A stretch of DNA of 64,000 nucleotides from Bugulina stolonifera (taxonomy: Eukaryota > Bryozoa > Gymnolaemata > Cheilostomatida > Bugulidae). Location of the stretch: NCBI GenBank assembly GCA_935421135.1, contig OW285189.1:11677072-11741071 (forward strand), written 5' to 3'. Below the pieces are notes generated by a model. The model was not told where the DNA came from and did not search any database. It saw nothing but the letters and a program-made list of their open reading frames with translations. A program made the position numbers and the translations under genes. Shown in pieces: positions 12,048 through 25,610 of this stretch (position 1 is the stretch's first letter; every line of letters starts with the position of its first letter).

Positions 12048-14999
12048 TTTCTTTTTTGCCACTGTAAAAATGGCATCAACAACCATAGTTTGGAAAGGAG
12101 AATATATTGAGTACATAATGATAGGCAAACAAGATCCACTAATGGGCAGTAGAGATTTCTACTACTTATCATGTGGTGCCTAAGTTTTCCTGATATTTTC
12201 ACAAATAGGATTTTAATTGGCCTATACAGCAGATAAACTGGTTGATGCTGTTAAAATGTGGCTTAATTTGATTAGCTAGTGGCCAGGGTTACATGTAAAG
12301 ACTATCGATCGAGTTGATCCAAGCAGAATTTTGTGGTCCATTAAAATGACTCATGTAACTTGAAAACATGAACTGTGATTTAATTATGGCGATGTCTAAA
12401 GACTTGTAACTTGCACATCATTTTGTTGAAATATTCAATAAATAGAGTTTTTATTGAGAAGCTGGAAATTGCAAGGAACATAAACATTACACTAAAACAG
12501 TGATACTTTGCTTTGCAATTCACATTTCTAACAGCATTTAATATTATTGGTATATTGGGAAGTCTTTTCAAAATAAAGCTATCACAAAAACTTGCAATTT
12601 TTTATAATCATAATCATTATAATGCGCAGCACTAATAAGCAGGATGAGGATTTTGAATTTTAGTTTTTTTATTAAATCATTGATGACCAGATGAACAATC
12701 CACTTTTCAAATACTTGATCGATGCAAATCCATAGAGCCAATCTGTCAGTCAGGCTTAGAGTCGAGTGGAAGTGGCACAGTAAAACTAAAATATAATCAT
12801 CATCATCGATCATGATTAAAATAATAATTAATAATTATATTATTTTAAAATTATTAATATTATTATAATAATATAATTATATTGATTATGCTTACATACA
12901 TGTAACATTGTTATTGTAATTGACTGTCAGTAATTTATAAATGCCACACTTTCTAGTTACTATCATTATTATGAATGATAGTGACATATAGTGAATGTGA
13001 CTATGAAATGATAATCTATTTACATAATTATAATTATCATAATTATTATATTATTTAATTATAATTATTTATATAAAAATCAAATGCTCCTCTAACAAAC
13101 AACGACTAAGTGAAACGGCTACTCCAGTTTTAAAAATGAATTTCAATGACTTCATCACATCTTTTATATCTTTGCGATTACTAGCAGTGTCAGCAATTTG
13201 CTTATTTCACTTGGTTTATTACAGTAACATTATGCCATGTTGTTGTTTGCTTACTAAGCAATGCAATCAAAGTTCCTACACACTAGCAACTTTGATGCAA
13301 TGTTTTTCAACCTTGCATAATTGAAAATATTAGGTGATAAATACAAAGAGCAGCAGCAACGCCTACTAGTTTGCATATACATCGGATTTAAACTTCCGGA
13401 CTTCCAATTAGCAAATTGACAATGCACCTGATTTGCAACACACAGTCGATGTCTATATTGAGCATAAACTACCTAGAAAATTCATTTATTGGAAGGAATG
13501 CGGCAATGTGCTCATTGGCTGTTATTGTGACCACTCAGATAAGGCTGTTTACTGCATTGACCAATAGGATACTTTCCAGAATATAATTGGCTACAGGCAT
13601 AAACGATGTAAAGGTTTTATGAGGAGAAGATAACTCCATGTGAAAAACTAATACTGTGAATAGGAAAGGGCAAGGCCCACTCTATGCTTTTATTTAGAGA
13701 GGTCATTTAATAGGGTTGTAGCAAGGTTGTAGTAATAACAATACAGTATTAGCTATTAGCAACCTACAATTTTCAAGAAAGAAGACGTTTCCCATTCACT
13801 GTTGTGTGTTATTTCCACCTACCTAACAAAGCTCAGTCTCAAGAGTAATGCTCTACTTTGATTGCACGCATCACCTGTGTGCCCAGGATTGAAGAAAAAA
13901 CCCACTGATTGCATATTTTATAGTTCAGGTACACCAGAAGGGCCGACCACCGCCCAATATGCATACTATTGACCAAATACAAGTACATGATGTAAATGTC
14001 TCCAAAGTGCATTATGCTTGAATTACTGGTGCATAGATACTACATGTACATTGCATATACTTGTATACTTGTCTGATCCAAAAGCTATTACACAAGGTAC
14101 TATTTTGCAATGAGCAACTCCTATCCCTGACACTATACAATATGACTATGATGTGATGTCACAACATTCTGTGTAGACAATAAAGTATATCTGTGGACTA
14201 GTAGCAACAGACCTATGGCAGCAATAAATGGTTTATTATGTTTCAATAACAGTGCAAGTGGCAAGTGACAATAAAAATATAAAATTTTAGTATAAAATTG
14301 AAAGTAGAAATATAACTACTTACTAGCTATGCATTTAGTAAAACTACAGCAGCACTGCAACAAATAGAAAACAGTATGTGAGAATATCAAAAAACATTCT
14401 GTAATGTTAGGGTCTAGTAAGCAAGTAATAGTAAAGATAAAAATAATGAAATAAAAAATAGGTATTATTGTATTAGTTCCGCTTGTATAGTATTAGCATT
14501 AGTGACATTTATAAAAAATAATATAACAAGTTCCTTTATAATTATGTTACTCCTATGCCACTGTCTTGATGATTCCTAGTACATACATGCATGAAAGTAT
14601 AGTGTCTGTCTGTCCCATTACTGCATTGAACTGCTTCATTATCATGTGTGAACTCTCTGACTGGAGTTGCTATCCCAGTGTGTGGAGACAACTCCAATTA
14701 AAGCGGTGTGCACCATGTACTAGTATTTATCTTTTGTACTCAAACTTGATTTACAAAAGTCAAAATTGACCATATAGAACTTGGCTTCACGTCATTAAGC
14801 TTTAAAATTGCCATTTTGGAATCAAGAAGAACAATAGCAAGTGCAACAAATGTCAATAAAATTATAAAAAAATATGCTACATAATTATAGTGTTATGTTT
14901 TTCAATCTTGCATTGAGTAGTGCTGAGCATAAAGTCATAAAAAAAGTAAAATATAGTTTTAGTACTTATCAAAGTCATCTCACAGATTTCCTCAAACAC
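12048..14999. other. Intergenic region between the SLC22 and MIOX genes
   Basis: It holds the 5' flank of the SLC22 gene and the 3' flank of MIOX. The part near 12780-13080 is extremely AT-rich with short self-complementary TAATTATAAT stretches. Short open frames are scattered and none has splice or codon support. No RNA gene or transposon was recognised. Confidence 0.4.
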
Positions 15000-17900
15000 T
15001 TAGAATTTAATTTTGCCAGGTATGTACTTGTCAATGAGCCCTTGGTAGTAGGTTTTCAGTTCCTCTGGGTCCGGCATGTTCTCGGTCTTGGAGTACAGAT
15101 CAAAGGGGCTGAAAGATGCATATAACACATGCCTATACAGTGTAATACCAAGCAGCCATATAATTAGTATAGTATTTGTATAATGAATAAAATGCATTTG
15201 ATAGGTCATGCACACCAGTTTTCTTGCAATATTTGTAATCACTGTGGAATATGTACGATTTCAAACACCAGGATGACATTTGGGTATTTCATTGCTCCAG
15301 TGAGCAATGTATACAGTCAAGTCAAGCAAAGAGTACTCCTCGAGTTAAGCAATACCTGAATTTCTTCACCCACTCTATTGTCTTCATATCCTCAGGTGCA
15401 CATAGATCCCTGTACTCATCATCTTTATGCATCGGGTAGAAGGAATGGTACCTCACACACCAGAGACCTTCTTTAGGTAGAGTACATGTAGGGTGGTTGA
15501 CTAGCACCTGATACAGGTACTCTATAAGTAGATTAATACATGCAAGTTTACAGTTAAGGTGTTCCTGTTTGATTGTCAGTTGAATTAATGTGGGGGGGGG
15601 GGGTGTGGGGGTGGGGGCTAAATGTTAACTTCTCAAGCTAATCTTGACACAGGACCAAGGCTATCTCAAAGCTTTCACTCCTGCATTGAACTGATCCCAA
15701 TTCAATTCCCCAAAGGTTTTATAAAGCCATAATTATTTTTTAATAGTGCAGCATAATTCAAGTCACAAACTGTTTAGTAATGGCTGACCCTTCTTAGGCC
15801 TGCACACTGCAGGTAGTATAAGTATAACTATACATACACACTGCAGGTAGTATAAGTATAACTGTACATATACACACTGCAGGTAGTATAAGTATAACTG
15901 TGCATACCATCATGTCCCCATGACATCAGCACATTATCTAAGCCACAATTCTCTTTGTACATTCCAAGTTTGGTGCTGAAACAATACAATATCAGATTAG
16001 AAACTCCAATACAGTAAACTGTTATATATAATATTCATGTATGTGGAGATATCAAATTATTACACCTAGTTTTATCATATGATACAGTTCATTTAAAAGA
16101 ATAGCAATAATAATAATAATGGCTGACTCTAACAGGAAAAATCGAGGGTAAGCGTAGCAAAGGCAGTAGCAAAGGCAGACGAAGAATAAAATACATAGAT
16201 AATTTGAATAACTGGATACCAGGAGGTAGCATTAAGCAAGGAAACATAAAGTTCATGAGAAAGGCTGATCTGAGGAGTGAGTGGCAAGACATGATCACCA
16301 ATGTCTGTTCCAGACCTGGTACCTAAAGAAGAAGACTCTCATATTTGAGAATGCCGGTGGTATGTTGTTTATACCACATGCTTAGGTGTTTCTGATTAGT
16401 AATCGTATTGAGTAGCTCTATAGTAGCAAGGTAAGATGACTCCCTACTTGTTGTTATCTATGTGTCTACGATGTCATGGTAGTTCTTTGTTTCACAACTA
16501 ACATATTGCTGTGTTGTTATGCACAAGTCAATATCCTGTTATTATCCAGTATGTTCTATGGGGCAGTGTGCAACAATATGAAAACCTACATTTGTATATG
16601 TAAGTAAAAATAAATACATAAACAATGCTTGCAATTATGTATATTTAATGCTGGTGTCACTACACGACAAATCCATCTTATATACACTGTGTTTGGAACA
16701 TTGGTTAGAAAGGAAAATAAATGTACTATGGCATGATTAAATATAGCACATCATTTTTACACTATACTATTGAATGTAGTACAATATACATACTATATGA
16801 TGTACATGGTATGTCAAGCTCAGTAGTACAGTTATGCAACTGTACATACATGTATTTCTGGTATAAATCTACCATGGCACTATTACAATGTAGGTATGAC
16901 TATAAACACGCATGAGTTGACATGGTACAGTGGTACATACATGTAAATATCTCACCATGTCTGGCTAGACATGTATAACTATTAAGTTTGAAAGCCAGCA
17001 GTGAAGTACAGCAAATGCTGTACTTTTAGAATGTCTATATAATATTATTATGATTATTATATCTATAACAGTGGGTGGTCCTCAGCCTGTGCTCTATGAC
17101 AATGATACTACATTTTGTGTAGCATAAGATATACATATGTATCAAGTGTTAGGGAAAACATTGGTGTCAAAATATCATCTTTACCCCATTTTCATACCAA
17201 TTTGATTAAATTGGTATATTATTACATGTACACCCAGTTGATTTATGTAAATTGTGTCAGACATTATTTTTCTTATGTTACACCAAGGTGTTGTTATCAT
17301 GAAAAATAGCTAATGTCAAAAAATGTGCCTATTTCTACCCTCCAAAATGAGGTCATAAAGCTTGACATTTGAAGAAGTCAAGTTTATATTACAGTCAAAG
17401 GGAACGCAATAGTTCTACAAGTATTTACTGGCAGTAGTTACCATGTATACAGGTAGGCGGTAAGTGAAATTTGAGAAAAACTGACTTCAACTGATAAATA
17501 CAAAAATGTGCCATGTCATTGAGCACCAAATACATTGTACCAGACGTTATCAAAGTTCACTTGGAAATTGTCCAAACCTAAAATATGCAGAGCGAATAAA
17601 AGATTTTTAATTCAGTATTTGAAAATAATGACATTACAAGCAAAATATACGAGACAATAGAAATTATCTTCTCTTTAATAATGAGAAGATAATTGCTGCA
17701 ATAAATTAGAGGTAGTATAAAATACATGTCACTATTATAAGAGTAGTCAACCTAATATTATTTTATTCAACCACCCCACATATGATTGCATAACTCTTTA
17801 GTTGATAGAAGTTCTCAATTATTTCGCACAGAGCGCTGCGCCATGGTAAAAAGTCTTTAGTTTCAGCAGAGATGGTGAATTTATGACACCATATTATACA

Positions 17901-20632
17901 TATTGTAGGGCAAATATGGAATTTTAATTGTAGGCATTCACAGAACAGATAAAGACAATACTACAAGCACGGTTTTTTTAGACCAAATATCTGTCAGTGA
18001 AAATAGGATTGATTAACAGGGGTACCATTTTGGAAATACTACTGAAAATATATTTTTTAATTTTAAAGATCATGTCACTGTTATACTATTAATAATACTA
18101 TACATCGTTTAGTTTTAGCAAGAAGACGCAAACAAGCCATAACTGGCAGCTTACACGTCTAAAATTATTTGGTTGAATTTCTTACTTATATCTGGGATCT
18201 TTAAAGTCAGGACAGTCTTCAAAACTTTTGATTCCATAAACGATGCAAGGTCTTGGGGCCAGTCCAACTGGATAAGTATCCCCCACATTACACCACTGAA
18301 ACAACAACACAATGCATGCATAGAGTAGTCCAGGATTGGGGCGGGTAGTAATAGCACTCGACACTCGACTAAATATGGAGATGCTACTGTAGAAATCTGG
18401 CTAAAGCTTACTCTACATCATTGAAGACCCAAATCTGCATTTAGTGCAACATAATAAAAATGATAACTAATAAAGAAATGTTCACTTTACAAAGGTCTAC
18501 ACAAATCCTAAATTATTAAACGGTACATTAGATTCCGAAACTTTTTAAATAAGTCAATCATTTCAAATTTTCATCAGGTAATAAAAACCACAAACGCGTT
18601 CATGATAAGGAATGTAGTATACCATGTAAATCTTGAAATCCAAGTCAACACTTGTATCATTCAGTGATGCTAATATCTAGCTGCAACCTGCAACCATGAA
18701 CCTAGATTCAATTATGTAATAAGATGAGAATAAAACTCCTACCGGAATGTACTGATTGAACTTCGGACTCAATCACATGAAATTAATTCCATAATGTCTG
18801 ATATGTTATGTTTGGCAAGCTATGTGGTGATAGTATATAGTATATACTATCACTAAAATATATACTATCACTACATGACACCAACCTGGGGTTGGCCATA
18901 CTTTCCCATGACCTTTCCCAGGTCATGAATCAGACCAGTCAGGTGAAGCCAGTCTTCATCAGGATATTCAGCTCTGATAGCCTCAGCAGTCTGGTAGGCA
19001 TGGAAGGAGTTGGCAAAGTCCACATCCGGGTCAGATTCATCAACAAAGTCTGAGAGAAGTTCCAGAGCCTCCATAATGGTCAGTTCCAACAGGTCAAACT
19101 TCCCCCACTTGGCATGCTTCAAGTATTTACATAGTAACCGTGCATGTATTGTGTATACAGTGTAATATCTAAGTATATTTTATAGTAAGTGTACATAATT
19201 ACTGTATATATACTCGATCAAAGCCGTAACAACGCGAGGGTAATGTGGACATTTTTTGCCTCCCTTAATACTTGATTCAGGAAAGAAGTCTTCTGAACAA
19301 ACTTCTCTTTGTTGACCTTCACACTGACTTGAGTTTGCATTAATTTTGGAACATTGATGGCAGGTTCAACTGCCCGAGACTCTACCTAATTATGCAGACG
19401 ACTTGCTGATTTTCAACTAAAATCTCAGTACCCCATCCCACCCAATAGCTGAATCCTCCCCAACTTTAAAATTTAGCAAACTCGTGAACTATCGGCATGG
19501 GGTTTGTACCCGTTCGACTGAGATTAGTAGCTACAGCCTTCTCTTATTTCTATATATGAAGGTATATTCTGAGCTTCAATCGAAATAAGCAAATGATTAT
19601 TTCCATGAAATAAATTCTTTCAAGTCGCAATATGCGAAATTCCATAAACTGGTATATGCATTATTTGTCCACTGAGACACATTATGTAGAACCAAGATGA
19701 GACAATTCAAGACAAAACAAGATATTGCTAACCTGAGCTTTCACAAACTCTACAGTCTGGCTGCTGTGCATCTTGTAGTACGTCTCCTTTACCAGAGCTT
19801 CTTGTTCATTCTCTGGCTCCTACAGAACATTCCAGATTCATTATTACTTGCACAGTATTGTCTATAACAATTATCACATCCTAAGAAACACGGTATACTG
19901 GACTTAATAATTCCAAAAGCTCATTAAACCAATTATAGGTATTGTACTATAATCTAATAGAAAGGGGACCAGACACTTGTTGTAAACTATTATACTGTTA
20001 TACGCATAGATACTTCAAATTCTGTGAGACAGATAACAAGCTATTGCATTTAATTGGCATAATTACATGTATTTATTTAAATAGTTACTGAAATAGATAA
20101 AAATTTTACCTCATGGAAGACTCTGTACTTGGCTTTATCTACACCATCAGAGAGAGTCTCGGATTCCTGATAAAAATTATACATAATAAGTGTGCACAAT
20201 ACTTAAAAACGATAAATTTCTACCAGGAATTGACTTGTTCAGTTGATTAGCATAAACATAGGCCTGCTGCAAGACTTACAGCAAGCACATTGACACATCT
20301 CCATGTAGAATTTCCACATGTAATAATAAGTAAGCTACTATTAGTACAGTAAATTATTATTCTACATTAATACAATAGAATAACCAATAGCAGCAAGGCA
20401 TGAAGCATTGCTAATCAACTATGGCTCTAGATCTAGCTGTAATTACACGAACATTGAGCACCTTACGGTTAGTTCTATCTACATAATATATACCCTAATA
20501 TTTTTTAATGATATAATATCATACATAATATTATATATAAATGTATGTACATTGTAATAGGTGCCTACATACACAAATTACTTGATATCATATTTATAAT
20601 GTAAAAGAGCTCACCTGTCCCACAATCCTCAT
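15000..20632 (-). CDS. MIOX: Myo-inositol oxygenase, 8 exons, 281 aa
   Basis: Cytosolic di-iron enzyme that oxidises myo-inositol to D-glucuronate, the first step of inositol catabolism. Exons in transcript order: 20632-20615, 20166-20110, 19819-19733, 19116-18886, 18295-18186, 15975-15908, 15521-15356, 15108-15000; total 846 nt, all phases matching. The length is close to the vertebrate protein (about 285 aa). All six metal ligands of the family are visible: H93 in NSFHAYQTAE, H118-D119 in GLIHDLGKV, H189 in SWGHDEY, H216 in RYHSFYP and D249 in PFDLYSK. The C terminus YYQGLIDKYIPG is also typical. The start is the only in-frame ATG of the short first exon (M-R-I-V-G-Q) before a GTGAGC donor. 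The donor after exon 4 (GTTGGT) is weak but the frame demands it. I am confident of the identity. Confidence 0.96.
15592..15627. repeat. Poly-G tract
   Basis: A run of about a dozen G followed by TGTGGGGGTGGGGG, in the last MIOX-side introns region (+ strand orientation). A low-complexity stretch that could form a G-quadruplex; length is probably unstable. Confidence 0.8.
15803..15906. repeat. Three tandem copies of a 34-36 bp unit beside MIOX exon 6
   Basis: The unit starts CACACTGCAGGTAGTATAAG and recurs at about 15803, 15837 and 15873. It lies in the intron immediately downstream (in transcript sense) of the exon 6 donor at 15907. No coding role seen. Confidence 0.8.
16132..16326 (+). pseudogene. 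LINE reverse-transcriptase C-terminal fragment
   Basis: The frame reads T-G-K-I-E-G-K-R-S, then GRRRIKYIDNLNNW, and ends EWQDMITNVCSRPGT stop at 16324-16326. This basic GKxxGxRxxGRxR start, followed by a D-N-x-x-x-W motif and a final W-x-x-M/L stretch, is the C-terminal tail of endonuclease-reverse transcriptases of invertebrate non-LTR elements. Only the 3' end is present, as expected of a 5'-truncated insertion. It lies in the large MIOX intron between exons 5 and 6, on the opposite strand. Confidence 0.65.
16327..18185. other. Large MIOX intron (exon 5 to exon 6), otherwise empty
   Basis: Beyond the LINE fragment this intron is AT-rich with short open frames only. I see no gene, RNA or clear repeat family member in it. 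Confidence 0.4.
18827..18872. repeat. Short palindromes GTGATAGTATATAGTATATACTATCAC
   Basis: GTGATAGTATA is followed by its complement TATACTATCAC, and that complement is repeated once more. This small AT-rich foldback ends about 14 bp from the exon 4 donor of MIOX. Confidence 0.6.
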
Positions 20633-20731
20633 GATGAAATATAGAAGACGATAGTGGTGCTATTGCACAGTGACAACTGTCGATCAGCCTAGACACCAAC
20701 TAAATGTGGAGTCTTTCTCATACCCTCAACA

Positions 20732-20737
20732 TTTATA
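20732..20737 (-). promoter_or_regulatory. Candidate TATA box for MIOX
   Basis: On the - strand TATAAA lies about 100 bp upstream of the MIOX start codon, a plausible distance for a short 5' UTR. Motif position only; weak evidence. Confidence 0.3.
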
Positions 20738-22421
20738 CTGAAAGATCCTTCTAAATTGGAGAATCATTGAAGAGTATTAGCATGGGGGAAATAACAAGCT
20801 TGGTTATGATTGGCTACCACGGTGTGTATAAACATTGTCTGATTGGGTGCATTGAATGAAGTGGGAATGAATAGTCACATTACAGTTTAATGGAGGGACA
20901 AGATTAACAACCCTATTTTTTATTTGTACACATAGCTGTATAAAAGCAGCTCACATGATCAAATTGTAGAAGATTCAGCATTTGGGTGGGGGCGTGGTCT
21001 AATTTAGGTGGGTGGGGTACCAAAATCAAAGTTGACAGTGAGGGGTCGCCAGCAGAATGAGCGAGGCTTAACAGGTATGGCAGTGACACATACTTATATA
21101 CTATACCGAGTATAAAATAAAAGCTAGAACACCAAGAACGAGATAACTACTCTCATTTAAATGAATGCTACCACCAGTAATATTGATAAGAAATACAAGT
21201 TGCACTCATTATGCTGACATTGACTTGAACTGCTAAAAGATTTAGTGAATATTTAGGTCTACTACTTTAACTAACCTATCATTGACTATAATTATGGTAC
21301 ATACTGAAGCCAACAACCCCGAGGGCTGGGGGGCTTCAGAGAAATATTCATAGCTAGTCTATAATATTTATGTATCAGAAAGAGCAATGATATAAATTAC
21401 ATTACATGTGCATTAGTAAGGTATTACATAATGATAACAGAGATGACACATCACAATAAGTCAAGGAGTTAGTGGTGAATAACCTAAGCCCCAGTCATTA
21501 AAACCACTCCAACTCCTATATAAGAAGGTTAAGTCTATGTCAAGCAACACAAGTAGAACAGTATAGCCCTACTTGTTCAGTCATTAACAGCGTATTGATT
21601 AAATATGGCAAAAATTTCCATGTTACTATAGGGTTTGGCACAGGAAATGGCAGAAGATAATATGTAAACCTTCTATAATATCGTCAGTTGAAATGATACA
21701 ACTTAGATACAAATAATATACTTCCTGTACTTAGCGTAAAAGAAACTCTACTTTCACACTTTTCACTTGCTTGTGGGATTTCCCGGCGCTGTACCTCGTT
21801 ACGCCTAGTAATCTTGGTTCCTACATTTCATTATGAGTAGCCGGCCCACACGTTACCTAGGTCATTAATCTACATTAACCTTTCAAGTGCTTTGCTTTCA
21901 ACACAGGGACCACACTTTACTACACTTGCTGATGCTGGTCCCTATTCTTCATGTGCTAGCGTTGCCTGACACAACGATACTCGATATGTGGGAAACATAA
22001 GATAATAGTGACTTGTAGGCTGTGAGTTTAGCTTTTCCGGTGTCCAGTAAAGGGTTTTTTTCACCATTCAAAAGCGTTTTTCCGACCCAATTTTTTTATC
22101 CTGTATATGTTATTCAATGCCTAATGGTGATCATTGATCAAAGTAAATTTCAGGTTTGACTGCAGCGATCAATAAAATAATACCTGGGCCCAGGGAAAGC
22201 GTTTGTCATGCGTACCCAAACCGTCTACCTTAGACTAACTATTTTTAGTAAAAAGAATTACAGTAGTATTAATAATGTACACGCTCAGTTCAGTTATGCA
22301 ATTTTCCCACTAAAAATTCTAAAGGGGGCAAACACATCGGAAATCACATCAATAAAGGCAATTAAAATTAGTTCTCCAGCTATAATCTACATCTTAGCTC
22401 TCGAGTCGTTCGTGGATAACA
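20738..22421. other. Upstream flank of MIOX, no gene seen
   Basis: Contains a short hairpin near 21304-21340 (CTGAAGCC ... GGCTTCAG) and G-rich stretches near 20985-21050. No coding exon or RNA gene is supportable. Confidence 0.4.
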
Positions 22422-22735
22422 TTAATCAAAATATACCCTAAATGCTATTGAGAGTAGATAGAATTTTGCATCCTGTCGTGTATCATACCTGTGTCCAGGA
22501 TCCTCAAAACCAGGTTGAACCAAATCCATTGTAACACACTTAGTAGAGAGATTATGTCGTAATTGCTTTCTACGATTCTGTAGTGATGCTATGCCTGTGT
22601 CATCTCTTAGTTTACTGTACCTCACATGGAGCTTAACTGAAAAAATGAAGCGCAAGGCCCTGTTCTGAAGACTTTTTAATTTTTTAACATCTCTCTTTGA
22701 AAACGGGGTCTCAAATCTGAGAACCGTACTCAGGT
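22422..22735 (-). pseudogene. Non-LTR reverse-transcriptase C-terminal fragment
   Basis: Read on the - strand the frame contains LKSLQNRALRFIF, then VRYSKLRDDTGIASLQNRR and a downstream HRYDTRQ motif. The pattern Q-x-R-A-L-R-x-I, then G-I-x-S-L-x-x-R-R, is the C-terminal region of jockey/CR1-like non-LTR reverse transcriptases. There is no catalytic RT core here, so it is a 5'-truncated relic. Confidence 0.55.
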
Positions 22736-23003
22736 CTTGATCTTCATCTGACTAAACCAAAGCTGTTATAAATATGCTACAAGATTTAAAAAATTAAACT
22801 CCTTTTAGGATACCTAGATTTCTATAAGCTGATCATCATTATGATTTAGCAGTTGAGTTGCCAATATGTTTATCCCATTTCACAGCGAACTTGAAGCTAA
22901 TTTCTATTCCCAAGGAAGGATCAAGGATGTGAAGTTACATTTGATTTTGTAGTCAGTCTAGTTTGTTTCTAGTAACTACCATCCAAAATATCCATTCCAT
23001 CAT

Positions 23004-24057
23004 TCATTTCATTGTGATTGTATTGTCATTGTCGATTGTGATTTTCTTTTTGGAATATCTCTCTCCGATGGAGAGCACCGAGCATTTATTTGCATTAAGA
23101 GATAGCTGCCAGGCATGAGACCAGTTTTCATGTGCAATATTACATGTGCTACAAATAGACAAATAGCTATAATTAATAGAGTAAAATAGTATTATTTACA
23201 ATCACCATGTACTTATTCAAATTTGAGTGTAACCAGGTTACTTGCAAATAGGATGAATATAAATTCAAAACCTACGTGCAGTGTAAAAGTGTTAGCAACG
23301 ATGTTAGTGCAGGCTTATGCTCACAACTATTAATCGCATCGAAAAAATTCTAAACAATAAGTCAAGGGACAACAACTTCTACCGCTCTTTTTATAGTTGG
23401 AATTGCATTCTCCTCATATTGGTTATAATATATTGTGTAGACAACTCCGCCATTTTATTGCAATCGTAAATGTTATAGTAGTAATTATGATCCTTAGATG
23501 CTGAACCAGGCTTGCCAAGTTTCACTGGTGAATTCAGTATTTGGGTAAGGAGAATGTCTAGATTGGGTGCAGTGGGGGTATAACATAATAACATTGGAGC
23601 TGAAAATCAGGGAATCTCCTGCAGAACTAGCAAGGCTTGGTTGGATGTCTTTATGTTTTAAATTAGATGATGCACACCACCAAGATATTAGCCATTTTTA
23701 CCAGGCATCTATATGTGAACTATTATATACATAATTAGACTAGGTAGGTATAATATATTCCTTACAGCTTTTAGGCTTATTTACATGGTTTTTATACAAG
23801 TCATGTTGCACATAACCTGAGAGCATAGCTTGACATTTAAATTCATGTGGGGAGCCTGGAGGTACACATAAACTGAGTACTGTAAATTCTGGATAGAGAA
23901 TTAGGGCTCTCTCACACTCAACGCTATAGATTGCTATCTCTTTCTTCTAACACTCCAAGAGAGTTATGACAGGCTACTAAGATACGTTGCGTTTCATAGT
24001 TTCATAACTGGTAGCTAGTAAAACATGTACACTGTATTATGTCATGCAGTAGATATT
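23004..24057. repeat. 1-kb direct duplication, copy A
   Basis: Starts near ATTTCATTGTGATTG and runs through TCTCTCTCCGATGGAGAGCACC, GGCATGAGACCAGTTTTCATG, and ends CATAACTGGTAGCTAG...GCAGTAGATATT. The same string of blocks recurs in the same orientation at 30536-31544, with small indels and roughly 85-90 percent identity by eye. No coding capacity is evident, so it is probably a non-autonomous dispersed repeat. Confidence 0.75.
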
Positions 24058-24108
24058 GTGGTGAAACAGCCTCTGTGAGGATGGCCTCCCTTGGCTAAAC
24101 CACACATT

Positions 24109-25351
24109 GACAGTAGTATTGTCAGCAGACATGAGCTTGTTGACCCCTGTTTTCAGCCAATCACAGGCCAGTATTTCCGATTTCAACCAATCACAAGAGA
24201 GCACCAAAATTTTGCACACGACCTTGCCAAGGTCACCCCAAAATCTCCCCTTCTGATTGGTCGAAAAGACTCTCGCACACTTGGAAACCCCGCGCCACGC
24301 CCCCTCCCATCACCATGGCAACCCATCCCCCTCTCAATTAAATGTATTTGTTTGTGCATGCTGATGGAGTGAAAGCCTCCACCTATATAGTAGAGTTCAG
24401 TAGGAGGAATCTGGCTAAATCCCCACCCATTATAATACAACCCGATGTCATTTCAATGCATCCCGACCTCCCCCGATGTACTCCCGGTGGCATTCGATGC
24501 ATCGGGAGAGGTCGGGAACACATCGGGTGAGGTAGGGGTGCATCGGAATGACATTGGGAACACATTGGAGTACGTGGGGAGGTCGTGGGAGAGGTCGGAA
24601 TGACATCGGAATTGGAGTTGTATAAAGAGACAAAGGGGTCTTTTCTCATTGGTTAGTACATAAGAAAGTTTAGTATATAAATAAGGTTTCTACAGTGGTA
24701 GAGCAACTTGAGTTGGATGACTACACCAAGATGGAAAAGATACAACTTTCTTCAATAGAAATGTTTTATTAGCATTAAAATTTGAAGAAAAAAGAGATAA
24801 TAAAAGAATCAAGCAGAAATCTAAAAAGTAAAGAAAAAAAAGAAGTGCAACTAAAGCAAAGTATTGGTCTCTCTCTAGTTAAAATGACAAGGAGGAAAAA
24901 ACGTAATGTTATTTACATGTGTTGTGGGTGAGAAAGTGTGTGTGCGTGCGCGTGTGTGTGCGTGTGTGCGTGGGAGTATGCTAGTATTAGGTGGGAGTGT
25001 GCGCGTGTGTGGAGGGTGGGGTGGGGGATGAGGGTGGGCTAGGGAAGTAGTGAGTGGGTGGGGTGGAGAGGGTGGAGGGGGAAGAGGGGTGGGGTTATTG
25101 AGAGGTCAGGAGGATGGGTTGCCATGGTGATGGGAGGGGGCGTGGCGCGGAGTTTGTGGTTTCCAAGTGTGCAAATGTTTTTTCGACCAATCAGAAGGGG
25201 GGATTTTAGGGCGACTTTCATGGTCGTGTGCAAAATTTTGGTGCTCTCTTGTGATTGGTTGAAATTGGAAATACTGGCCTGTGATTGGCTGAAAACAGGG
25301 GTCAACGAGTGCATGTCTGTGGAGATGTGTGCTGACAATACTACTATTGAC
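24109..25351. repeat. Inverted repeat with about 240-bp arms
   Basis: Arm 24109-24338 is the reverse complement, with modest divergence, of 25098-25351. Shared blocks include ACCCCTGTTTTCAGCCAATC, CACAAGAGAGCACCAAAATT and CACCATGGCAACCCATCC. The arms are more GC-rich than their surroundings. The 760-bp spacer contains GC-rich CATCGGG/GGTCGGG repeats (24440-24610) and a GT-rich simple repeat (24935-25090). It resembles a foldback transposon; no transposase was found. Confidence 0.75.
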
Positions 25352-25519
25352 ACACATGCATACATCGTTATCTGCAATTGTCCATTCATGCATTATTATT
25401 GTCTTACCTTGTACACTTATTATCAGTGTTCGAAGTGGAACAAATGAGGTGGGTACACCGTACACGGTACCTACCTGCAATCTTAGGCCTTTTCCTAAAG
25501 GGTGCATTGGTCACCCAGA

Positions 25520-25610
25520 AGCTGCAGATCATAATTAGAAGTTGTTCTCCCATTTCAGCAAGACAAAACAAGGGAGGACAATTTCTAATTATGGTTGATA
25601 GCTAATGAGT
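25520..25610. repeat. Foldback hairpin family member
   Basis: GATCATAATTAGAAGTTGTT is followed about 40 bp later by AGGACAATTTCTAATTATGG, an inverted pair matching the arms of the 47752 and 50403 elements. Arms have a few mismatches. Confidence 0.65.

Noticed and set aside
24383..25507. Several Pro/Arg-rich frames around 24-25 kb on both strands
   Set aside because: They fall in GC-rich inverted-repeat arms and the CATCGGG array; frames occur in parallel on both arms, as expected from duplication of non-coding sequence.
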